Source of the DNA: Babesia bovis T2Bo
Lineage: Eukaryota > Apicomplexa > Aconoidasida > Piroplasmida > Babesiidae
DNA length: 64,000 bases
NCBI RefSeq assembly: GCF_000165395.2
Contig: NC_010575.1
Coordinates: 1,473,001 to 1,537,000 of the forward strand
Direction: 5' to 3'
A program made the position numbers and the translations under genes. Below are positions 56,205 to 64,000 of the stretch, in pieces; position 1 is the stretch's first letter; every line of letters begins with the position of its first letter. The notes below the pieces were generated by a model that did not search any database, had not been told where the DNA came from, and saw nothing but the letters and a program-made list of their open reading frames with translations.

Positions 56205-59200
56205 ATGAAGTCCCAAATTAAAGGGGCGATGCGAGCAAAACGAATTCTCAAAAACGCTACGGTTTACTGGAAAGGGCAAAAAACACCGCTGTTAGACATA
56301 CCATTTACTGGATCATTCAGATATGTAAGGCTGCCGAATGATAAGTTGGCGTTAGAGTTGGTTAGAGGAGCTTTCCTTGGCTTTCGCAGGCACGCTGCTA
56401 ATCGATTTATTAAAGCGTTAGATCAGCATGGAAACAATTTGTTTGAATTGTCACGTGTTGGCTACAATGCTAACTATTATCGCAATAATATAGACAGCAT
56501 TCTACAAATGTATATAGAAAGGATGCAACTTGACCATCTGTTTGCACTCTACCAGGTACGCCTTTTTAGAATGAATATAATACATTATATGCAGATTAAT
56601 CTCAGGTGTATTACAGCTAATAATGAGGTTAAATATTTATTAATAGAAGCAATATCGCAAAAGATTGTTAATTTCATGAAAGAAGCTACATCTTATGATA
56701 CAATTGGCAATTTTCTAGACAATAGCAAAGGTATAATTCGGACAAGAGAAAAGCGCTTTAAAAGGCATATAGCTAACTTTATTTTTCAAAGTCATCATGA
56801 TCTTGTGAAAAGTAGAGCACAGGTATTTGATACAACAAATATATCTTGTGGTGATTCCGCCAATGTTGTGGAATTCAAAAGGAAAAGGTTGTTCGTGGGT
56901 GACTCAGGTATTGATGAAAGTGTAACCAACAGTTCTAATTCGTTTACGTTAGACGGACAAACGGTGGACAATGTGCCCATATATGGAAATGGTGCCGCCC
57001 TTGGTATGGCAGCAGATACCTCAATTCCAAGTAGTTTACAGTGCACCATTACAGGCTATAGTTCTGATTACATGGAACATGATACGTTTAAAATGCCATT
57101 GGATATTGGTAAATGCTTACGAGGGCAAAATATATTACATGGGCCTCATATGCCTAGCATTGACCATGAAACAAAAAGTGAAGATTGTTTTATATCTACA
57201 AATGTAATTGCATTGGTATTTAGCCATCTATTAAAGGTAAAATATTGGCATCGTGGGTTTCCTTTCCATACATGGATAAACCAATATTTTATCCATAATG
57301 CAAATTTATATCACCCTATATTCGCCAGGCTTTATATTTCAAATGTTGTCTCTTTATTCGATAAAAATGCCATTCCAAAAGAAGTGGATGCATTGTGCGA
57401 TTTAGTAAAAAAGGATATGGCAAATTATTTAGAAAAAAAGTTATCCACACAAGAAGCTGTGTATATACAATTATACGGATATTTACAAGAGACTAATTTT
57501 GGCATAACTGAGCTTGTCGAAATGTTCTCTATTGTAAAACGACTATCGCATATAACTAGTTTTAGGATGTTATACGAATACTCTGTCAGGGCATTGACTG
57601 ACGCTTTGTTGATTACACCAGTGGACCTGACAACAATCAACAGTATTACCAATATATGCAACAGAAACGATATTATCGGAGGTGTGGAGAGCCTTTTACA
57701 TGTTATGGAGATAAAGATGATGCAAAACATTCATACAGCCACCTGCTTGGATATCTGCGGCATGCTACAGGCCCTCTATAAGCACAGTTTACATAGCCAG
57801 GATTTGGTTGATGCCATTGCTGATAAGCTGGATACAGACGACATTGATGATATCAATGCGTCAACAATTGCACTATCAATCCAAACTCTTGGTCGGATGC
57901 AAGCCACCTTTCGGAGCAACAATTTCCTTCATAGGATATCAGATATGTTTGTTAACAATCCTCAAATGTTTTATGACTTATCTGAATCACAGTGTTCTGG
58001 TATACTTTGGGGATTGTATAAGCTTCATTTCAAGCATTCACGTTTGCTGGAAGTGGCTCTCAGGAGGTATTCGTCCAAGGATTTGGGAACGCCCAATGTC
58101 AATTCATTGGTCATATCACTGTCTGCCTTGACACGGTTTGACAGTTTCACGAATGCATCAGTACTAGTGCATATCTACCAGTTAATACTGAAAAATATTA
58201 CAAACATGACAATATCCACATCACAACAGCTTATCACCTGTGTCACCAGAATGTTGGAAAACATCACACTTTGTGGATCCGACCAAAATAGTTATAAACG
58301 TATGCAAGTTATCAGCGGCAAACTGATTAGCTCTACAATGAAGCATGTTTGTGAGAGACTAATGGATCAAATAACAACAGCGCAGGCTGGCGCCATGCTG
58401 AATGCCCTATTTAGGTCTGAGCAAAGGACGTCCGAAATAATCGCACCGCTCATCGCATCTATCACAGGAACGTATCGCAAAAATATTGACTGGCAATCGA
58501 GTGTACATGTACCAAGGAAGAGTATATTTGCATATAATATCATGCCCCCTTGCCCATTCGACCCTGAGGTATGTGCAAACAAACTGGAAAAGTTGGAAGT
58601 GACTCATTTAGTTGGCATGTGCGAAGCTATACACGGTCTTGACTATTGGAGTCCATATTCGCTCCATCTAATGCTACAAATTCAAAAGCAGATCAAACCT
58701 CAGCTACATGACATGAAAGCAACTCATATTCTCTCCTCATGTATATCATTCGTTAACTGGCATTTTACAGATATACAGTTAGAAGGACCCAATGATGACA
58801 ATTCGAATCAGCATAAAAAAACGAAGATGGATATATCCAAAACCGTGAATAGTATGGTGGGTCATGATATCGAAAAGCTTCGAGAGGCATTCAACAGTTG
58901 GTTTGATGACACCCAACATAGCTGCTTACCCGGTGTTGATATTCTTCAACATTTTCATATGATACTAATGAGAAGCCAATGGAAGGAAGACTTTCTCTTG
59001 TGTTGTATAGAAAGTTTGCATAGGCACGCTAATTTCTTATCAGCGGCATCATTGCCCTTAAGAAGGTTAAAAATGGTGTATGATATGTTACGATTCAACA
59101 TATATCTAAATGGTAATGTCGGTCACAAGATGAAATTGCCACTATATACGAATACCTTTACGGCAACACTGTCTTCCTTTTTAATATTGGAACATGTGGC

Positions 59201-59639
59201 TCCTATTCAAGCATCTCATATACCTATGACGATGCCTTACAACCTGGTAGAATTTCTCACGGAGTTATATAACATTTCTAGAACGGAGTCTTTCCACAAC
59301 TTCATATACGAAAATGGTGGGGGTGCCAGTGGCCTGACTGATGGTAATGAGGATGAGGATGATATAGGGTTAGAGATCGCCAATTGTGATCTTGTGGTTA
59401 AAAGTGGTAATGAAGTCCCACAAATTAGACCACTGTTAGTAGATGACAGTTTAGATAAAATGGGGGCCGATTTATCGGTATCATCGTATCATGGCCACCA
59501 AGGATCAGGGGCTATAATTCACGTGAAAGATAAATACATATATGTAGATCCTGTCATAGGGGGTTTCCGTACATCACTGCTCATTCTTGATGCTAAGCGC
59601 CATTACGTACCTCACTTAGTCGAAACAATATATAGTTGA
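56205..59639 (+). CDS. Large helical protein, unknown, possibly organellar
   Basis: Single exon, 1,144 residues from the ATG at 56205; six earlier in-frame codons start from TTG, and the ATGs at 56174 and 56182 run quickly into stops. The N-terminus (MKSQIKGAMRAKRILKNATVYWKG) is basic, as in mitochondrial transit peptides. The body is almost entirely amphipathic helices with leucine/isoleucine periodicity, and several segments resemble FASTK/OPR-type repeats (TCLDICGMLQALYKHS, DDINASTIALSIQTLGRM, SQCSGILWGLYKLH, VNSLVISLSALTRF). No RAP domain or catalytic motif was found at the C-terminus. It follows the RAP gene on the same strand, 583 bp downstream. An RNA-binding role in an organelle is inference only. 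Confidence 0.65.
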   Translation: MKSQIKGAMRAKRILKNATVYWKGQKTPLLDIPFTGSFRYVRLPNDKLALELVRGAFLGFRRHAANRFIKALDQHGNNLFELSRVGYNANYYRNNIDSILQMYIERMQLDHLFALYQVRLFRMNIIHYMQINLRCITANNEVKYLLIEAISQKIVNFMKEATSYDTIGNFLDNSKGIIRTREKRFKRHIANFIFQSHHDLVKSRAQVFDTTNISCGDSANVVEFKRKRLFVGDSGIDESVTNSSNSFTLDGQTVDNVPIYGNGAALGMAADTSIPSSLQCTITGYSSDYMEHDTFKMPLDIGKCLRGQNILHGPHMPSIDHETKSEDCFISTNVIALVFSHLLKVKYWHRGFPFHTWINQYFIHNANLYHPIFARLYISNVVSLFDKNAIPKEVDALCDLVKKDMANYLEKKLSTQEAVYIQLYGYLQETNFGITELVEMFSIVKRLSHITSFRMLYEYSVRALTDALLITPVDLTTINSITNICNRNDIIGGVESLLHVMEIKMMQNIHTATCLDICGMLQALYKHSLHSQDLVDAIADKLDTDDIDDINASTIALSIQTLGRMQATFRSNNFLHRISDMFVNNPQMFYDLSESQCSGILWGLYKLHFKHSRLLEVALRRYSSKDLGTPNVNSLVISLSALTRFDSFTNASVLVHIYQLILKNITNMTISTSQQLITCVTRMLENITLCGSDQNSYKRMQVISGKLISSTMKHVCERLMDQITTAQAGAMLNALFRSEQRTSEIIAPLIASITGTYRKNIDWQSSVHVPRKSIFAYNIMPPCPFDPEVCANKLEKLEVTHLVGMCEAIHGLDYWSPYSLHLMLQIQKQIKPQLHDMKATHILSSCISFVNWHFTDIQLEGPNDDNSNQHKKTKMDISKTVNSMVGHDIEKLREAFNSWFDDTQHSCLPGVDILQHFHMILMRSQWKEDFLLCCIESLHRHANFLSAASLPLRRLKMVYDMLRFNIYLNGNVGHKMKLPLYTNTFTATLSSFLILEHVAPIQASHIPMTMPYNLVEFLTELYNISRTESFHNFIYENGGGASGLTDGNEDEDDIGLEIANCDLVVKSGNEVPQIRPLLVDDSLDKMGADLSVSSYHGHQGSGAIIHVKDKYIYVDPVIGGFRTSLLILDAKRHYVPHLVETIYS

Positions 59640-61493
59640 TTTCATCAAGTAATTTCATTTTACAACTAGATCAGAATGGTTACATGTTATATAATCCAAT
59701 GGAAATTCTTGGTTGTTAAAACTAGGTCTTATACTTTTTGTTAATGTTGTTTCACATGTTTTCATTTACATGGCAGAAGTGAAAACACTTTTAAAATCTT
59801 ACTTAGCAAAGAAAAACACAATTTTGTGCTACATGGAGTGTCTATTCACAGTTAAAACTTTCTTTTATGTTCATAATAAATATAAATGTTAATGGTTAAC
59901 TATTGTAGACATGTTCTATTTCATATACAGCATCCATTTCTTGATATCTATTATTTTCAGTATATCCGATTCCATACATAGATGTCAGCAAGACGTCACG
60001 TAAGTTATATGAACTCAGCATTGCAGAAAATGCTTTCATTGCAAAGTTCTTTAAGATGGGGATGGAACAAATTAATGTTTAACCGTGATTATAAAGATGG
60101 TTATGGATGATATATGAATGATTGAGATTTATAAACCCTTCAGCAATCAATAGACGTTATTTGTCACAAATATTCATTCATGTGAGATTATCATAGGGTA
60201 TCAAAATTAAAAAAATAATGCATATTCCAAAACAATTTGCTCTGATTATTAGGTGGTTTAACACAAAATAACAATATTATATAAAAATTGAAATTGCAGA
60301 ATTACCTTTTACGTTTTTCGCAAAATTCAATAGTTGGGCATTACCTTATCTTTCCCACTGTGAAGTGCAGTTATAAAATATATATATATATATATATATC
60401 AATGACATCAAAAGGTTTAGAACATGATTCATCTAAGCTCAGTTTAGCCAATGTTTCACTATCTTGTCGATATTACCTTAATGTTCGAAATTATTATCTC
60501 ATTACTCTCATGGTAGAATTTAAGGTTTTTTAACAATCATCAAAAAGCAGTGTAGTGCCATTATTAATGCGATGGAGATACTATTTAGCAGTGATTTAGA
60601 CAGGAAATATGATTTTTTGCCACAATACTGTTGGTTTCACAAAGTCATTTGGTGGGAATTTGAGAAAGCATAAAACCCAATTTTAAAAATTCATTGTAAG
60701 TTATGATTTTACAGAACATTTCGATTGTGGTGCTTTCTGCGCAATTTATTATCATCGTTTAACCGATTATTAAAGAATCATCGAACATTTTAGATAATTG
60801 GGTGGGCATTTTTGCGATTCGTATATTCTGATTTTTCATTATATTTGGCATGTTGTACAATCATCTCCCATAGAAATACAAATTGTACATTCTAGGGTGT
60901 TATTGCCCCTATCAAATGAACTATTAACTCATAAATATTAGAGATACTGAATAGATCACATGGATGGGGTCTCCCATACGTGAAAATATATGTAGAAAGG
61001 ACCATAATAGAACAAATATACCAACCCATTAGCATACCTTAGGTCATTTGAAGTTTGCGGGTTGTATACATCGAAGATACAGAATGTCTGTTATTTATTA
61101 CCTACCTAATGTTCAACCATGTGATTCAATTTGACAAATTTTATCAAAGAATTTATGCATACGGCTCTATATCATAATATGTGTTTTAGCTATATACGTA
61201 ACTGATTGTCATATTGTGTCTCTTCGTTAACTACTCCAAAACTGTTTCTGTCTGTTATCCGGATGTGGTGTATTTAAATATTCATTTGGATATTTGAAAA
61301 TTGGAAGCATATTAATACTAAATTTCTTAACAATGCTAACTATATTTGCGGCAATCTATGGCAGCGACAAAAAGTATACTACAACGACTCATAAATACAG
61401 AGGTCCTCCATCGGGTTTCTATCAAAACTAGATCTATTTGGATAATGACTACAAGGACTACGAACATGAGCAATGTCAATAGCTGCGCCGCAG
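59640..61493. other. Long AT-rich intergenic region, no gene recognised
   Basis: About 1.85 kb between the 3' ends of the large helical protein (+) and PIG-L (-). Composition is strongly AT-rich, with an (AT)11 run. The only frame above 80 codons (60288-60533) is dominated by the AT repeat and low-complexity residues and is not called. A non-coding RNA or a highly spliced small gene cannot be excluded by eye. Confidence 0.4.
60378..60399. repeat. (AT)11 dinucleotide microsatellite
   Basis: An uninterrupted run of alternating A and T for 22 bp. It should be length-variable between isolates and could serve as a marker. Confidence 0.9.
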
Positions 61494-62291
61494 TTATTCC
61501 ACCATTATATCAAATGTGTTGGTATAACTATACGAGGAAAAAAGTACCCACATAATGGTGTACCATCTTTGTTGTGATTTATGTATAGCCATATTACGTC
61601 CAACATCTAGTGGTGAGAATCTGCTAATACTAGGCGGATTTAAAAACGATTTTACAATGACATATGGCGGGAAATATTTCACAAGTATCCCATGTGACCT
61701 AAGGCACCATACACGAATATCTTTGTAACGTGATTTCATCCGTTTAACTGCCTTATGGACAGATTTGTGATTTGGGTGACCAGAAACGCCATGTTCGTCA
61801 AATGTAAAAACCATTTTAGCATTAACTGATCTAATGAAATCTTCCACCCTATGCGATACTGCTTCAATGTTCCAATCATCTGGGCCATCTTTAACCGATG
61901 GATCATTGTCTATGATGCAATTCATGCTATATTTTCTACATATTTCCATCATTTCTTTTGTACGTCGGTCACCTTGACCCATGTAATCACCTGCTTCCCA
62001 TAACGCCATCTTAATAAGTCACTTACCTCTCGTCAAACATAGTAAATCAAGATGGATATTTTTGATAATGGGACAAGAACCAATATATTCTAATAGTGGA
62101 GTGAAAAACATAGACTCATCATCTGGATGGGCAATAATAAAAGCTATTCTTGTAACATCCTCACCGTCTCCAACTTGAGAAATAAGACGGTCCACAAATT
62201 GCCTGTTGGCACTTTTAGATAACTGATTAAATGTTTGCATTAAAATCACTGCAATCAGGATGACATACGATCGTTTCATCAAGTCAGGCAT
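61494..62291 (-). CDS. PIGL: GlcNAc-PI de-N-acetylase (PIG-L), intact
   Basis: Two exons, 62291-62027 and 61990-61494, with a 36-nt intron; 253 residues. It catalyses the second step of GPI-anchor synthesis, removing acetate from GlcNAc-PI on the ER membrane. The N-terminal hydrophobic segment (YVILIAVILMQTF) is the usual anchor. Catalytic motifs are intact: AHPDDES at 54-60 (His55, Asp57, Asp58) and DEHGVSGHPNH at 153-163 (His160, His163). LTRGDYMGQGDRR is rebuilt across the intron. GPI anchors hold major merozoite surface proteins of Babesia. It is the functional partner to compare with the degenerate paralogue at 27120. Confidence 0.93.
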
Positions 62292-63455
62292 CTTGATGTA
62301 GTATTACCGTCCAAATATAGAACATTAAATCATTACGTATGAATGATGAAGTAGGTGTTGCCAATTCTATCAACTTTGACAACATAACGGTTAACGATGT
62401 AAAACAATCATGGAATCACATGACCAAATTTTATACAAAATATACCAAAGTGAAGACACGATATGCCTCTAATTAACCATCTTAGAGCCTATTTGGTGAA
62501 AATGTTGACCTAATATTTACGCCAATGTAATTAATTTCCGCATTACAATTAATATCTCTGTTGACTCATTTACACACTGATACCATATATGTTTTTCTTT
62601 AACAAACTCTTCTCACACGTTTACAACATCTTTAGAAATTTATCATTGAAAATCCACGACACACCGTTCCATATCTACGTCTTTTCAATCAATTGAATAA
62701 TTTGATCACATTATTCGAGCAATATTATCTTTTCATAATGAAGTGATAGGATTCCAACTTTATATTTTAAGGACAATCATGAACCGATTAATACAATTCA
62801 CATATCGTAATTACGTCATTAAACAATCACAATTACCGGCATAAATCTTTCGACTTATTTACTAGTGGAGCAAATGTGTAATGTGTATATGCCATTGATG
62901 ACAATGGTACGTACATTACAATATTAAAACTCAATTAAAGCATTATAACGGGAATCATACACGTTGTTGTTCGATGTGTACATAGTTAAGGCGTTTTCAT
63001 TTAATGAGTTATACGTCCCTCCGTTTCACAAATTTTCTCCCTGAATACTAATTGTCTTCGGTTAGCGTTGTTGAAACTTGAACCTTATTACGGTTATTAA
63101 AAATGTACTGAAATGCCTATGAGCTACAATATAATACAACAGGCTTCATTTAATTAACCGTTTATACAAAATATGGACTATCTTTAAACATATAAGATCC
63201 AACAACACGAACTAATAGTTATTACTAATATAAAACTCGTAAACCAAAAACATTGAAACAGTTTACATTTTTGAAGGATAATGATACTCGCCACAGTTGG
63301 CCACACATCGCGCCTCGGTAGGAGTTGAACATGTGGCTTGATATAGGCAAAAATTCAATATATGTACTCGCACATATTATTTTTATAGCTTACCTGAGAT
63401 ACATAAATACGACGGAATTTCTCAGGGCGTTGTGATTCGCAAGAGTCTCGTATAT
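62292..63455. promoter_or_regulatory. Divergent intergenic region
   Basis: About 1.2 kb, AT-rich, between PIG-L (-) and the start codon proposed for proteasome beta-3 (+). No open frame with protein features. Presumed promoters. Confidence 0.35.
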
Positions 63456-64000
63456 ATGGTAAGATATTGTTGTTAAATATATCTGTGATTCTATCTACAG
63501 CGTCAAATTGTTATTACATATGCATAATATTTGTGACAAAGCGTTTTAACTTTGTTGTTAGATTCCGTACAATACATTTTACATTTGTATTCATTTTAAT
63601 GTCTTATGCCGTCGTTAACTTGTTTAGAGGTTTTCCGAATAAAACTAGTTGTATTACTGTATATGCTTTTTAATCTAACTTTGATAATATGCCAGGGGGA
63701 TATCGAAAGTTACAACGGAGGCGCCGTTGTCGCCATGGTAGGCAACGGTTGCGTAGCCATCGCATGTGATAAACGTCTGGGTATGAATGGACAGCACACA
63801 ATAAGCTCGAACTTTCCCAAGGCCTTTAAAGTTACAGATACAGCATATTTCGCGGCTTGTGGCTTAGCTACTGATATTCAAACTATGTCGGTTTCGTTTG
63901 TTTTATTTTAATGATATACAGGAAATCGGAAATCGAGTTTAAAACTAACATGTATGCTCTGAGATGTGAGAAAAATATGGGAGTTAAAACATTAGCTCAT
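63456..64000 (+). CDS. PSMB3: Proteasome subunit beta type-3 (partial, 3' end outside)
   Basis: Exon 2 (63696-63886) and exon 3 (63922 to the edge) encode the start of a 20S beta-3 subunit: ESYNGGAVVAMVGNGCVAIACDKRLG, then FPKAFKVTDTAYFAACGLATDIQT, aligning without gaps to PSMB3 through NMYALRCEKNMGVKTLAH. Beta-3 is a non-catalytic ring subunit, and the Thr active site is absent as expected. The intron 63887-63921 is 35 nt with an atypical GTCGGT donor, but it is the only join that keeps the alignment. For the start I propose an ATG at 63456-63458 immediately followed by a GTAAG donor and a 237-nt intron, giving Met-Gly-Asp-Ile. Reading straight through from 63606 would add a hydrophobic leader not expected in a proteasome subunit. 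The 5' model is tentative. Confidence 0.8.

Noticed and set aside
60288..60533. 81-codon frame over the AT repeat
   Set aside because: The reading frame is kept open by the microsatellite (Ile-Tyr repeats); no protein-like features.
63606..63695. Hydrophobic N-terminal extension of proteasome beta-3
   Set aside because: Proteasome beta-3 has no signal sequence, and the segment ends exactly at a splice acceptor, so it is read as intron.
1..64000. tRNA, rRNA, CRISPR, transposon or bacterial insertion sequence
   Set aside because: No cloverleaf B-box with matching arms, no repeat arrays with spacers and no transposase-like frames were found by eye; a tRNAscan run would be decisive for tRNAs.

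Overview
The window reads as nuclear DNA of a piroplasm, most likely a Babesia of the B. bovis/B. divergens type. The evidence is a VESA1-family variant antigen gene, an ApiAP2 transcription factor, a RAP-domain organellar RNA protein, dense packing of eukaryotic housekeeping genes, and very small introns. I resolved 54 introns by requiring frame continuity and family alignment across the joins; 47 of them are 33-40 nt. No prokaryotic features, CRISPR arrays, insertion sequences, rRNA or convincing tRNA genes were seen. The species is inferred from gene content only.

Layout. 0-16 kb: partial membrane protein (-), RUS/DUF647 protein (+), leucyl-tRNA synthetase (-), divergent SLC25 carrier (+), a 12-exon cullin (-) and the proteasome activator BLM10/PA200 (-), with the last two only 13 bp apart. 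16-22.5 kb: unknown basic protein, A-type Fe-S carrier, helical organelle-type protein, TMEM14-like protein. 22.7-28 kb: an island with one VESA1-like gene (-) and, divergent from it across 1.5 kb, an intronless PIG-L paralogue (+) that has lost its catalytic residues. 28-38.5 kb: PHD/SNF2 remodeler (-), HBS1-like GTPase (-), RRP1/Nop52 (+), NFU Fe-S scaffold (-). 39-49.4 kb: F-box/LRR/ankyrin protein, 10-exon KLHDC4-like Kelch protein, pyruvate kinase, mitochondrial ribosomal protein L46, membrane-anchored SDR (all +) and exosome subunit RRP43 (-). 50-64 kb: ApiAP2 factor (+), a hidden QCR9-like complex III subunit (-), RAP protein (+), a small secreted protein antisense to its 3' end (-), a 1144-residue helical protein (+), intact PIG-L (-) and the start of proteasome subunit beta-3 (+). 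The last 12 kb look clearly more AT-rich.

How the genes relate. Several belong to protein turnover (BLM10, cullin, F-box/ankyrin, PSMB3), several to mitochondrial function (NFU, ISCA, MRPL46, QCR9, RAP protein, carrier) and several to RNA/translation (LeuRS, HBS1, RRP1, RRP43). PIG-L starts the GPI-anchor pathway. Gene order looks like ordinary eukaryotic packing and not operons, but some same-strand neighbours are only 13-39 bp apart, and two convergent pairs share a palindromic tetranucleotide (CTAG, TTAA) that encodes both stop codons.
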